Shown in pieces: positions 51,840 through 63,203 of a stretch of DNA of 64,000 nucleotides. Positions within the stretch are counted from its first letter, which is position 1. Every line of letters begins with the position of its first letter. The notes below the pieces were generated by a model. That model was given only the letters and a program-made list of their open reading frames with translations, was not told the DNA's origin and did no database searches. The stretch is from Okapia johnstoni (Eukaryota; Chordata; Mammalia; Artiodactyla; Giraffidae). The stretch lies in assembly GCA_024291935.2 (NCBI GenBank), contig CM044314.1, forward strand, positions 21,736,001 through 21,800,000, read 5' to 3'. A program made the position numbers and the translations under genes.

Positions 51840-53000
51840 CACAACAGAAGGACAGCCCTGACATGGCAGAGCTAGTCTGTAGTGGAAAAGAGAGAAAGTA
51901 AACAAGATCCGTGGGTAAAATATACAGTATGACAGGCGGTGATGGGTGCTGACGAGAAGCATAAATCAAAGAGTGGAACAAGCATGTGCTGCAGCGGGGA
52001 GGAGGTGTGAGTTCAGGTGGGGTGTCCAGGGAAGGCCTGCTGAGAAAGGGGCATGGAGAGCCAAGGGAAATGGCTGGTAGAAATCTGGGCGAAGAGCATG
52101 GGGCAGAGGGAATGGCAGATGCAAAATCCTTGAGAAGAGCATTCTGCATGCTCAAGAAAGGGCTCAGACACCAGATGCTTAGACAGAGGGAGGCGAGGGA
52201 ATGTGGTAAGACTGGAAGCAGAGGGGCAGTAGAGGCCAGGCCATGCAGGACCTCAGAGGCCACAGGAGGTACTGGATTCACTCTGAGTCAGATGAGAAGA
52301 TGTGCATTCAGAACAGACTTCCATTGTTACATTCTTTTATGATGGTGCTGGCTGCTGTGTGGAGAACAGAAGCAGGTGCAAGGTGCAAGTTAAACTGTGA
52401 TACAGCGGTCTAGGTGATATAGCAGTCCAGGTGGGAGGGCACGGTGCCAGGGACATAGACAGGAGCAGAACACCAGGAGAGGTGGCACTCTGGATGTATT
52501 TTGAAGGCAGATCTGATGAGATTTGCTCATGGATTGGATGTGGGTAGTGGGAAAGGAGTCAAGGACAAGTTGAAGATCTTTGGCCTGAGAACTGGAAGCA
52601 TGCGGTTTCCATTTGTGACCTGGGGAAGACTGTGGATGGAGCAGTCCTGGCAGGGAGGAGGGGGATTGGTTTTAGACGTGCTAAATTCAAGATATTTAAA
52701 GTCCAAGAAGCAATGTTGAAAAGGCTGTCAAATAGAGGAATCTAGAGCTGCAGGAAAAGTAAGGGCTAGACATGTAAATTTGGGCAAGGCTAGCATATCT
52801 GAGGTATTTAAAGCTATAAAATCATGGCTCAGGTGTGGATAGAAAAGAAAATACAACCTGAATCCTGAGTTTGGGGAGCTAGTGTTTGAGGAGAGGGAAA
52901 AAGTGGTCTAAGAAGAAGGACAACAAGACAGAGAGAGTAACCAACTCTGTCCAGTGTCCTCAGTTAGATGGAAACAGAGAGTGCATGGTGGATTTAGAAG
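51840..53000 (+). mobile_element. Old unnamed interspersed repeat
   Basis: The order is one I recognise from many mammalian genomes: GACAGGCGGTGATGGGTGCTGACGAG, CCAGGGAAGGCCTGCTGAG, GCAAAATCCTTGAGAAGAG, CCAGGCCATGCAGGACC, GGATTGGATGTGGGTAG, then GGTATTTAAAGC. I cannot name the family. A related shorter piece is at 54540-54830. Confidence 0.5.
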
Positions 53001-53013
53001 TGTGGGCATTTCT

Positions 53014-53128
53014 TGGGACTTCCCTGGTGGTCCAGTGGTTAAGATTCTATTCTTCCACTGCAGGGGGTGCAGGTTTGATCCCTGGTCAGGGAACTAAGAT
53101 CCCGCATGCTCCGTGGCATGGCCCCCCA
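53014..53128 (+). mobile_element. CHR/ART2-type SINE, short form
   Basis: GGGACTTCCCTGGTGGTCCAG head, GATCCCTGGTCAGGGAACTAAG core, and GTGGCATGGCC end. It is the least diverged short-form copy in the window. Confidence 0.93.
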
Positions 53129-53247
53129 AGAAGTATGAGTATTTCCTAGTGACCTAAGTAACAGCAGTTGTGGCAGATTGCGCTGGACTCAGAAGAGAAC
53201 AGAAGAGAATACACAGTTGACTCTTACAAGGGTACTTGCTATAAACT

Positions 53248-53560
53248 TTGGGCTTCTCTGATAGTTCCATTGGTAAAGAATCTGCCTGCAATGCAGGAGA
53301 CCACAGTTCGATTTCTGGGTCAAAAAGATACACTAGAGAAGGGATAGGCTACCCACTCCAGTATTCTTGGGCTTCCCTTGTGACTCAGCTGGTAAAGAAT
53401 CTGCCTGTGATGCAGGAGACCTGCGTTTAATCCCTGGGCTGGGAAGATCCCCTGGTGAAGGGAAAGGCTACCCACTCCAGTATTTTGGCCTAGAGAATTC
53501 CATGGAATAGTCCATGCAGTCACAAAAAGTCAGACATGACTGAGTGACTTTCACTTCACT
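53248..53560 (+). mobile_element. Composite Bov-tA dimer
   Basis: The first tRNA-headed unit (53248-53368) is cut after CCAGTATTCTTG. A complete second unit with the GGCCTAGAGAATTCCATGG variant follows. The junction CAGTATTCTTGGGCTTCCC is identical to that of the reverse dimer at 32863-33170. Confidence 0.92.
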
Positions 53561-53741
53561 TAGAGTATAAAGCAGAGAAGAAATAAGAGCTGAGGTGGTA
53601 GCTGGGAAGGGAGGTGGAGTCAGGAAAGAGATTCAGTTTTAGGATGTGGGATGAGGTATTTCTGATTCTTTGGTCTTGCTAGTCTTTTACTTTGGGATCC
53701 ATTTTGAAGACAGTAATGATGATGCCAGATAGATAGATATA

Positions 53742-53953
53742 TACTGTTGTTTAGTCACTAAGGTGTGTCCAACCCTCTGCGACCCCATGGATTATAGCCC
53801 ACCAGGCTCCTCTCTCCATGGGATTTTGCAGGCAAGAATACTGAAGTGGGTGGCCATTTCCTTCTCCAGGTGGTCTCCCCAACCCAGGGATCGAATCCAT
53901 GTTTCCCTCATTGCAGGCGGATCCTTTACCACTGAGCCACCTGGGAAGCCCCA
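53742..53953 (-). mobile_element. Bov-tA SINE, reverse
   Basis: Complete reverse copy. GATAGATAGATA before it and a GACAGACAGACAGATAGATA run after it show tetranucleotide expansion on both sides. Confidence 0.93.
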
Positions 53954-53954
53954 G

Positions 53955-53988
53955 TGGATAGACAGACAGACAGACAGATAGATAAATT
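53955..53988. repeat. (GACA)n/(GATA)n microsatellite
   Basis: GATAGACAGACAGACAGACAGATAGATA directly downstream of the SINE head. Confidence 0.9.
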
Positions 53989-54539
53989 TACAACCTGATT
54001 CTTTCAGTCATATTACTCAAAAATACACGGTACATATCTAATGTGTGGCCAGCACTATGCTGACACCAGAAATTGAAGGAAAAACTAAGGGGCCTGGTCT
54101 TCAGAGGCACTGGTGGGGAATGTTCCTCACTAGTCTAGCAGATATGTTTCATTTCTAATAGTACCACTGAGTTTAGTAAGAAACATCTGTGCTACCAATA
54201 TGAGATGGAAAGAGTATGTTTTAAGTTGCATTCAACAGTAATCTGCATTTCCAATGACTCTTCTCAATATTTATGTGTAGTAGAATTCTGCTATAAAATA
54301 AAGGTCACTATTATAAGAATAAGGGTAACCTGTAGATATATACCAATTGGACACACAAACTGTAACAACTTGGAACAGTTTAGATCTGGTAATGCATAAT
54401 TAAGTCACACCTCTCCTCATCTAGCTCCATGATGCTCCAAATGTGAAGGAGGACAATGACAATTTTAGTAATCAATGTTGTTCCACATTTCGTAAACAAA
54501 CATCTCACTGAGCACTCACTTAGTGCTGGCTTTGTGCTA

Positions 54540-54830
54540 AGTACCAGGAATAAAGTGTTGGGCAAAGACTGACACAGACCCTCTCTGAAAGCAAATTATT
54601 TCATCTGGAGAAACAGTGAAGGCTCCCTGAGGAAGTGATGTAGGAGTTGAGACCTGAGAGATATAACAGCAGCGAGGAGGATTCCTGGGAGACAGAGGAG
54701 CAGATGCAAAGGCTCTGCAGCAAGAGGGGATGGCGGGGGCAGAGAGTAGGGCCCACAGATCCCAAAGGTCAGCAGGACAAGCCATACAAGGCCTTCTTGG
54801 ACCCCAAACATAACAACGTGAAAGACAATC
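54540..54830 (+). mobile_element. Old unnamed repeat, second fragment
   Basis: It shows TGCAAAGGCTCTGCAGCAAG, CAGCAGGACAAGCCATACAAGGCC, and an upstream 'GTGCTAAGTACCAGGAATAAAG' section. These match the order of 51840-53000 at the equivalent positions. Confidence 0.4.
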
Positions 54831-55074
54831 TCCTTGCTTCACATGCATTCTTCATTCCATATTCCATGACTCCATAGTGAGTCACATGGGTATCACAAGA
54901 AGATGGGAGAACAGAAGAGAGTGACAACCAGGTGTCTTGAGTGTCACCGCTGACACTTAGAACTGCACTAGGAAATGTATTTATTTATTTGTGAGAACTT
55001 GTCAAGTACACCAGCTGCTCCTTTGAAATATCAAACCTATGAGGCTAATGAAAGAACTTGCAATACCTAGAACT

Positions 55075-55272
55075 AGGCTCAGACAGTAAAGAATCTGCCT
55101 GCAATGCAGGAGACTGGGGTTTGATCCCTGGGTTGGGAAGATCCTCTGGAAAGGGGAATGGCAACCCACTCCAGTATTCTTGCCTGGAGAATTCCATGGG
55201 CAGAGGAGCCTGGTGGGTTACAGTCCATGGGGTCACAAACAGTGGGACACAACTGAGTGACCAACACACAAA
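55075..55272 (+). mobile_element. Bov-tA SINE
   Basis: The head lacks its first 15 bases (starts GGCTCAGACAGTAAAG). The Bov-A monomer is complete, ending GAGTGACCAACACAC. Confidence 0.9.
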
Positions 55273-56469
55273 GGCTCCTCCACAAGAGGCTAACTCCAGA
55301 TAGTTTTTGCTTACCCTAAGTAGAAATTGATTTCTCTCATGCATAAATAAACCTAGCCCAGAAGCTATAGCAGCACACATTCTAGAAAGCAAGGAGAAAT
55401 GAATAAAGATGGCAAAGGGTGCAAGTTGCTGGATCTTAAGGTGAAACAGTCTTAACAGCAGAGAGACATAACCATGTGACCACAAATAGCTGCAAGGGAT
55501 GCTGGGAAATGTAGTCTTCATTCTGAGAAGCTAGGTGCTGTCTAAACTTGTACTACCACCAGGAGAACAAACTGAGTAATAATAAACATCTGACTTTATA
55601 TCACACCTTGCAATTTACCAATGTTTAAAATACCCTACAAAGATAACATGATTTTAATTCTGATGGTGATTTAGACGATCTCAATTGATTCACTTCAACA
55701 TTTTCAAAATGTTTCAATGGTTATAATCCTCCACAGTGAAATCTAAGTAAGTTCCTATATTTCATCTACTTCTAACCAACATTCTTCAAGTTTAAAAATA
55801 TTACTGATAAAATATAAAGAATATTGTAAACTAAATGTTCATACTAAATTTGCTAATTTTCACGATCTATATATATCAGTTAAGAATGTTTAACACAATA
55901 ATTAATATACCACCATACTGTTGGCAGCAATTCATGATAATTCTAAATGGTAGGACTTTTTGAAATGTGTTTATTTTAGCCTTAATTCTGCTCCAAATTT
56001 CTACACCAGTAAGACACTTCCCTTTCAGTAGCTCCATCTGCTAATTGAAATTTTGTTTTAAGAAACCATGGTAACATGTGTTTTGCCATAACACAGAGTG
56101 GAGGAATTAATTTCAGGTTCTTTGGGCAAAATCAAGCCTTCTTTAAAACACAAAGGCAATCAAATTATTGGGAGAGCTGTTTCTTAAGAACCCCATTCAG
56201 ATATTTCATGGTTGGTGGACTACCACAGAAGAGTAACAAGGCAGCCTACGCTTATAAAACATATCTTTTGTAACCTTGGGTAAAAGTGAGTTGAGTTAAT
56301 CATACTCATAAAAAATTAGCATCAGTCTGTGCAAGAATCTTCTCTTGTTTATTCTATCTTCCCTTTCAGAAGCCAGTACCTGCCCATTTCCTACTTCCTC
56401 CCTACCACTGGCATCCACTTGAGGTGCTGTGCATCAGAGTTCCACAAGTTTGTCTCCTTATAGTATTAT
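55273..56469. other. Repeat-poor AT-rich stretch
   Basis: No repeat or gene recognised across about 1.2 kb. Confidence 0.4.
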
Positions 56470-57145
56470 TTTGTGTGGTGCATATTTAAGGTCACAGAAA
56501 TGGTTCTGTGCTTTCCTAACCAAGCAGGATCCTATGGGGCCTTCCCAGCACAGCACCCCCACCCTATGTCCTCTGCCTGCCTCTAGTCGGTATAAAAACA
56601 TTAGCCTCCTGGGCCTTCTCTAAGTTCCAAAGAGTAAATTTAATCAGAGGCATGAGAAAATGAAGAAACAAAGGAAAACAGTCAAACAAGACAAAATATT
56701 AATGGTTTAGCCATTAAACAAAGTTGAGGACCTTTAGTTCTTCCCCAAGAGCTATGGGTAATATTCTGAGCCATGTGCTTTGAGCTATTTTGCAGACACT
56801 GAAACTGCCACTAGGTGGAGAAATTAACTCAATGCTGCCCACAAATGTATAGATTCCAGATCAGCAGGAACCAGAAGACTGATGATGTTGACCCCTGATT
56901 ATCTCACCACCACCAAATCGGAACAATGTCATGAGTTGATTATATACCTCCACAATCTCCCCTCAACAACCTGTCTTTAGAAATCTTCCCTTGAAAGTTT
57001 TTCAGGCCTTTTAAGCACTAGCTACCTGGACTCCTTGCTTGGTGCCCTGTAATAAATGCTGCAATTTTCTTCACAACCCAGTGTCAATAAATTGGCTTTA
57101 CTGTAAACACAGTCAAGCAGACTCTAATTTGGTGCAGTAACACTT
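56470..57145 (+). mobile_element. ERV LTR, family Y, copy 2
   Basis: Uninterrupted counterpart of 36010-37205 for the U3 half: CCTATGTCCTCTGCCTGCC, GAAACAAAGGAAAACAGTCAAAC, AAGAGCTATGGGTAATATTCTGAGCCAT. The 3' half has AATAAATGCTGCAATTTTC near 57050 and AATAAATTGGCTTTACTG. It carries two possible polyadenylation signals. Confidence 0.55.
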
Positions 57146-57275
57146 TCTTCTTCTGGTTTTCCCCCTTCAACACTATAGATAGTTAAAGCTAACCATGTAT
57201 TTCTGAGTTTGCACCCACCCCATCTTAATTATCCATTCTCCCCAAGATCATGTTGGCTCCTTCACTCCCTGACAC

Positions 57276-57471
57276 AGGCTTCACTAAAGAATCTGCCTGC
57301 AGTGCAGGAGACCTGGTTCAATCCCTGGGTCAGGAAAATCCCCTGGAGAAGGGAATGGCTACCCACTCCAGTATTCTTGCCTAGAGAATTCCATAGACAG
57401 AGGAGCCTGGTGGACTACAATCCATGGGGTCACAAAGAGTCAGATACAACTGATCAACTAATACTTTCACT
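57276..57471 (+). mobile_element. Bov-tA SINE with shortened head
   Basis: CAGGCTTC followed directly by ACTAAAGAATCTGCC shows a deletion in the tRNA-like head. The Bov-A monomer is complete. Confidence 0.9.
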
Positions 57472-57597
57472 CTGCCACACCCCATCACCAGGAGTACTAT
57501 GGTGTATAATTGCTTGCCTTCAGGGGGATTCCCAGGGACACACATTCTGAAGTGGGTTTCAGAGACAAAGCAACCACATTCTTCATTTCAATGATGG

Positions 57598-57638
57598 TGG
57601 TGGTTTAGTGGCTAAGTCGTGTCCAACTATTGTGATCA
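57598..57638 (-). mobile_element. Bov-A fragment, reverse
   Basis: GGTGGTTTAGTGGCTAAGTCGTGTCCAAC is a SINE tail cut short. Confidence 0.75.
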
Positions 57639-59330
57639 TTGCAATAGTAACCATCAAGTCCCAGCAGGAAGCAGATGAAAAGTTAAACTACAGGGTAATT
57701 GGAAGAGGGCTTAGTAAAGAGATTCTATGAAAATATGAACAATATTCTCAAGGGTTAGTGTGGGTACAGCCTGATTATCCTGGCTCTGAGGTTCCAGTAA
57801 AGAGTCCTATGGAGAGGGTCACCTTTACAGAGCATGGCCACCAGCAGAGGGACGAGGCAGCCTTATCCAACTGAGCTGTCTCCCACCCCTCAGAGCTCTC
57901 TATTGGGGAACCCACCAGAGGACAGATGGCAGGATTCCCTGATGCAACTGTCTTGAACCCACGCACAGAGAATGGAGACCCCACCAACAGCCAAAGTAAG
58001 GAAGAGGGACAGCCATGTCCTAAACTGTAGTAAATATGATCATTACAAATTCAATTCACACACACACACAAATGCTATACACACACAATCAAGAGGGCTC
58101 CTGGGTGTCCACTGACACTGAAAACAATTTTTCTAAGTTGTTGGGTTGCCACTTAACATTTATGATTCTGTGGCCAGTAGATACCACCCTGGCGATCTGA
58201 TTCTGAAAATCATTTGTAAATGACGTTGCTTGTCATCCAGGTTTGTTGGTGTGTCTGCCACAAATCTGTGTTCATGGTTTTGAAGCATTTCTTTGTTTTT
58301 GTGCATGTATTTAGTCTGAGAAACAATTAACCCTGAGGCTCTACTCCAGACCACTGATGTCAGAATCTCTGGGCCTGAGATCTAGCATTGGTGTGTGTGA
58401 GTGCGCATTATGTATGTAAGTGTGTGTGTGAGTGTGTATGCATGTGTATGTTCATTTTTAAATCTCAAAGGGAAAAATATGTAATTTCTGGAAGGGTTCA
58501 GTGGCATCAAGTTGCCATCAGAGAGAAGAATGAGGACAAAGGAAGGGACACTGAGGCAGCCACAGTATTTGGTGCTGAGTACCCCTGTCTTTCCAGCCCT
58601 CCTCCTATACCAAATCAGCAACATATGGGAGAGCTAACTGCTGAGTGGAGACATGAGGAGATGTGGCCTGGCCACCTGTGAATCTGTGGCCTGACGTCCC
58701 AGGCATTGCTCTGCCGGCAAACTGTCTACATCCCCTGTAGAGAAGCCTCTGGGGCTTGGCCAGCAGGGAGTGAAGATGGTTTCAATTACAATTCATCAAA
58801 GTGTCCAATTAGGAAGGTGGCACAGAGCCAAACCTCGATGTGGATCCTACCTCCAGGAGCACTGGCCATCCGTAGAGGTAACAGACTGGATGCTGAACTG
58901 AAATTCATTACTTTAAACACAGTTTTAATGAGTTTTCTAAAGTTAGATTATTCACTTGATCTTCATGAACTCACTGCATTCTAGCGAACTCAAATTGCTT
59001 CTGAAACAAATATCCTTTTTAAATATCTTCAATCAAGATTTTTCTCTAAAATCTGGACTTGTCCAAGTTCACCAGAGTAACTTAGATTAGCATGGTGTTT
59101 ACGGTTCTCTAAGCATTCTTGTGCATGTTATTCTGAGCAGCTCAGAGAAACGATTGTAGAGTGTGTAACCTGGGCCAGCCTTGGCCAGATGCCTTCGCAG
59201 ACTCAATCTTTTTAATTCTCTTAATGTCACTAGCCACTCTTATCACGTTACAACTAAGGCAAGGGAGAAAAGTGAATTCAGTGCTTTGCCCTGAGGTCCC
59301 ATCTTCTACCAGGGCAAGACTGGAGTCCGT
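57639..59330. other. No gene recognised; two dinucleotide repeats
   Basis: It contains (CA)n at about 58057-58088 and an imperfect (TG)n at about 58390-58450. A short MER5-like piece may lie at 58345-58385. Nothing else is recognised. Confidence 0.4.
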
Positions 59331-59334
59331 AATG

Positions 59335-59820
59335 TACCAGGACAAACCGTGGGCTTTCCCACCCTCTGAAGATGCCCACAACTTGATCCCTAGAACCTGT
59401 GACTGCTACCCTACATGGCAAGTATGATATGGACCTTGACATGAAGAGAATAGCCTGTCTAATTCAGGTGGGCTCCATCTAGCCCCAAGAGTTGTTAAAA
59501 GGGGAGAATATTTCCAGCTGAGAGAGAAGGATGCGAGGATGGAAGATGGGTAGGGAGATGTGATGTGGGAAGTTTGCTTTGCTGACTTTGAAGATGGAGG
59601 AAGAGGTCAGAGCCAAAGAAACTGGGCAGAAACCGGAAGAGGCAAGGAATCAGATTCTCCTGGAGAGCTCCCATCAAGGAAATCAGCCCTACCAACACCT
59701 GATTTTAGCTGAGGGACTCGTGTCAGGACTGACCTGTGTGACCGTGAGATAAAGTTTGTGTTTGTTAAGGCTGTAAGCTTGTGGATACTTGTTAACAGCA
59801 GCCACAGGAAACAAACACAC
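59335..59820 (+). mobile_element. MLT1-type LTR, diverged
   Basis: GCAAGTATGATATGGACCTTG, TAATTCAGGTGGGCTCCATC, GTTGTTAAAAGGGGAGAATATTTCC, CAGGACTGACCTGTGTGACCG and GTTAACAGCAGCCACAGGAAAC fit the MaLR order, though with many changes. Confidence 0.55.
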
Positions 59821-60059
59821 TGCCCAGGGCCAGAATCTGCTACGGGGCTTTAACCATCTTAACCACAGAAGCCAATTGACCTTTATCATTGCTTATTTCC
59901 ACCAACAACCACTAAAAAGAGTTCTCATTCCCTGAACCAAGTAATGGAGGCCCATGACTGAAAGCCCGTTGAGTGGCAGATGGAGGAGAATGGGTCCTCA
60001 AGACCCAGATGACGAAATTCAACACACACCAACCTGAGTGATAACAATTGGCAGTGGCA

Positions 60060-60242
60060 GTCCTGAGTTGTCTCTACCCGGGTACTGTCTCAGCACTTGG
60101 AATGATTTAACTCACAGCAGCCTTTTGGGATGAGTATGGTTATCATTCTCCAATCATACAGATTCAGAAACTGAATCTCAGAGGTGGTTAAATAACTTGC
60201 TGAGGGTCACTCAGCCAAGCAGGGCTGGAGCAGGGACTGGGT
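60060..60242 (-). mobile_element. MIR SINE, reverse
   Basis: CAGCACTTGGAATGATTTAAC, TTATCATTCTCCAATCATACAG, CTCAGAGGTGGTTAAATAACTTGC and GGGTCACTCAGCCAAGCAGG follow the reverse MIR order. Confidence 0.8.
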
Positions 60243-60413
60243 ACAGGGGATTAAGCCCCTCCCCTGTTCTCCTGAAGGTGGGCAGAAGGCTTCAGTGGGT
60301 GGCCCTGGGAGCAACCATTGTGAATAAGCTGAGAAGTCAGGTACCCTGAGAGCTACTCTGTGCCCCAGGCTCTGTTTTGTTGTTGTTTTTGCAAACTTCT
60401 ACACCTGGATAAT

Positions 60414-60586
60414 GGACTTCCCAGATGGCACAGTGGTAAAGAATCTGCCTGCCAATGCAGGAGGCACAAGTCCAATCCCTGGGTGGGGAAGATCCCCTGG
60501 AGAAGGGAATGGCTACCCACTCCAGTATTCTTGCCTGGAGAATCCCATGGACAGAGGAGCCTGGCGGGCTAAACAACAACAACAAC
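60414..60586 (+). mobile_element. Bov-tA SINE, 3'-shortened
   Basis: Complete head and most of the Bov-A monomer, ending at GGCGGGCTAAACAACAACAAC. The last 50 bases are replaced by a CAA repeat. Confidence 0.92.
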
Positions 60587-60989
60587 TATATATGGGATGA
60601 GAGATTGAAACAAAGACCCAGGAGAAACAGTATTAACTGGAGGAGAAAGTGTACTGAATCAAGTCAGAGGTTATCCGAGATCAGTTTCATAGAATCACGA
60701 GTGATGGGATCAAACTAATTTCCAACATGTGAAAGCTGACAGTGGGCCCCAGCTAAGAAACCCACCAAGACTACGGACTGACCGAGTCAAGAATGATGTC
60801 AACTAGAGCAGAAAGTTAAGAATAAAATAAGCCAGATTAGGCCTCAGAAGGGGGAAGATGTGTTCATAAAAGCCAAGAGACTAGCTACTCTGAAACAACT
60901 GTACTGATTGTGAGGTCAGGGATGGGGGCGTAGGAGAGTAACAGAGGAAATATGGCCTGGATACGGGGGAGACAGGGAGAGAGAAAAAC

Positions 60990-61200
60990 TGTGATACTGT
61001 AATTCAGCCACATGAAATAGGGAAGTCCAAGCAGCAGTGTAGAGGCCCACATGGAGAGGAATCCAAGCACCAGACAAGCTCCAGCTGAGCTACCAGCCAA
61101 CGGCCAGCCACACATCCCTCACTCCCCCAGTGCTAACCAAGTGAATGCACCCAGTCCCTCAGCCCCAGCTGACATTGCCTGGAGCAAAGATGGCCAAGTC
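60990..61200 (+). mobile_element. MaLR-type LTR fragment
   Basis: GTAGAGGCCCACATGGAGAGG, CAGCTGAGCTACCAGCCAACGGCC and CCCCAGCTGACATTGCC are in MaLR order, similar in type to the LTR at 60-640. Confidence 0.5.
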
Positions 61201-61299
61201 CTGCTCAATTGCTTATTTGGAAACAAAATAATTGCTTGGTATTTTTAAAGATAAAAATGAAACACTCCCTGGTACTTTAAGAGATTAATTCTAATGTAC

Positions 61300-61405
61300 A
61301 TTTCACAGAAGAGGAAACTAAGATTTGGAAAAATTAAATAACTCACCTAAGATCACATATAGTGGTGTAACCAAAGTTCCCACTCAGGTCTTAATGCAAA
61401 GCCCT
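61300..61405 (-). mobile_element. MIR fragment, reverse
   Basis: TTCACAGAAGAGGAAACTAAG, AAATAACTCACCTAAGATCAC and CCACTCAGGTCTT fit the MIR core in reverse. Confidence 0.55.
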
Positions 61406-61887
61406 CGTGTTGAATATATGATTCTCCACCATCTGACAGGTACCCATCCTTCCAAAACACACCATGCTCATAAGAGCACCACTTCTCCAGAGAGAGCAGT
61501 GTTCCCAGGGATTGTCTACTGGGCCATCCTGGAGATCCTCCAAGGTTGCCTCAGACATATGTGTGCATGATGCATAGGGCAGACACAAGCGCCCCAAACA
61601 CACCACCCAAGTCTTCAGCCCTCTCTGCTCAAGGGATCCTCTCCAGCATGAACGGTCTCCTGCTCCTCCTTGCCCTTCACAGCCCCATGAATCACCCAGA
61701 GTCCTACTGAAATGCTCTCTTCATGACTTTTCTCCAACCAAAATTAATTTCTCTCAAAATTAATGGTGCTGTGTACCCAATCATTTTTCCTGTACTTTCA
61801 TTAAAACCTATTTTATTCTGCCCTGTAAAAGTTGTCTTCCTCATTTAGAAATGGTGTTTATGTAACTTTTGATAATTAAAATATAAT
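61406..61887. other. No recognised feature
   Basis: Unique-looking; possibly includes L2 remnants, but not supportable. Confidence 0.4.
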
Positions 61888-62175
61888 CTGGGACTTCCCT
61901 AGCAGTCTGGTGGTAAAGAATCCTCCTGCCAATGCAGGAGACATGGGTTCCATCCCCGATCCAGGAAGATTCCATGTGCCACAGAGCAACTAAACTCCTG
62001 CGCCACAACTACTGAAGCCCACACACCCTAGAGCTTGTGCTCTGCAACAGGGGAAGGCACCGCAATGAGAAGCCAGCATAACACAACTAGGGAGTAGCCC
62101 CCACTCATTGCAACTAGAGAAAGCCTATGAGCAGCAACAAAAACCCAGAGCAGCCAAAAATAATAATAAATAAAA
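61888..62175 (+). mobile_element. CHR-type SINE, long form
   Basis: GGGACTTCCCTAGCAGTCTGG head, CGCCACAACTACTGAAGCCC and GCAACTAGAGAAAGCC body, and a tail of (AAT)n. This is the forward counterpart of the long copies at 18400 and 35712. Confidence 0.93.
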
Positions 62176-62419
62176 TTTGAGAATATATATATAATATGGA
62201 TTAATTCACCTGACAAGTCATCTTTTTGAAAGAAATTCATAATTAGAATATGACAGTTTCTACTAAATATTCTTGGCATGCTTATGAGTGGCATATTGTT
62301 AGGTATAGGTAGGTATTTGCATGCTGCAGTGAGTATCTACAGGGTTGCCTTTCCAATGCCCACTCCTTAAATCTTCCCTTTGCTTCCATTCTCATGATTA
62401 TTAGGATAAAATCTCCCTG

Positions 62420-62505
62420 GGCACACGGACACTGTTGCATTCACTGATGTATCTCTGTGCCTAGAACACCTGGAAAGTGCTTCCAAAATATATGTTGAAT
62501 TAAAG
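62420..62505 (+). mobile_element. L2 3' end
   Basis: TGGGCACACGGACACTG, TTCACTGATGTATCTCTGTGCC and TAGAACACCTGGAAAGTGC, then ATATGTTGAATTAAAG, the standard L2 terminal order. Confidence 0.65.
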
Positions 62506-63203
62506 ACTTTAGTAGTGAGTCCCTAGGAGTCAAGTAACTAAACCCTCTGGCTACTAGTCAATATGTGGTCCATTAAGGTATCATTATTTGGAACTGGAAT
62601 AAGAAAAAATGGTAGTCTTTGATTGACTAAATCCATAATATATACCCTCAGGAGCCCTGTTTTCTGTCATGTGAACCTAAGATGCAGAGGAAGCTTGTCT
62701 TCAATGCAGACAAAAGTCACAGGAAAAGGACAGTCTTCTCAAAAAAAAGCAGTGGGAAAGCCTAATACCAACATGGTCCAACATGGACTTCTACTTTAGC
62801 CCAGGTTGGGGAGGGGGAAATTTCCCTGTCTATCCTTCTTGAGTTCTTGTGGCTGGACACGAGACAAATTTACCAGAGGAAAAGAAACAAATTTAACTCA
62901 TGCACATAGAGGTTTCATAGAAATAGGTCCTAATAAGCTGCCAAAGCAAGCAACTTTATCCTTTCTAGACAAAGAAACATAAATTTGTGAGGAATTAATA
63001 GGGCAAAGAAACTTAGGCACTGGGTGCTTAATTAGTGAAGAATCGAAACATATTTGCCTTGGGCTAGTAAATTAAACAAATAGCAAAGTTTGTTTATACA
63101 GGCTTCTTATACAGGCTTGTTTATACAGGCTTCTTCTTAGCCAATTCTCTATCGCTGATGATAAGGATGTCCTTTTACCTTTAGATGCCAAGTATGCACC
63201 TTT
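62506..63203. other. Unassigned, possibly an old LTR or DNA repeat
   Basis: 62870-63190 has a repeat-like feel (GAGGAATTAATAGGGCAAAG, CTTCTTCTTAGCCAATTC) but I cannot name it. TATACAGGCTT is repeated three times at 63095-63132. Confidence 0.35.

Noticed and set aside
51592..52281. Long reverse-strand open frame of about 229 codons
   Set aside because: It overlaps the antisense strand of a BovB tail and an old dispersed repeat. It is a chance frame.
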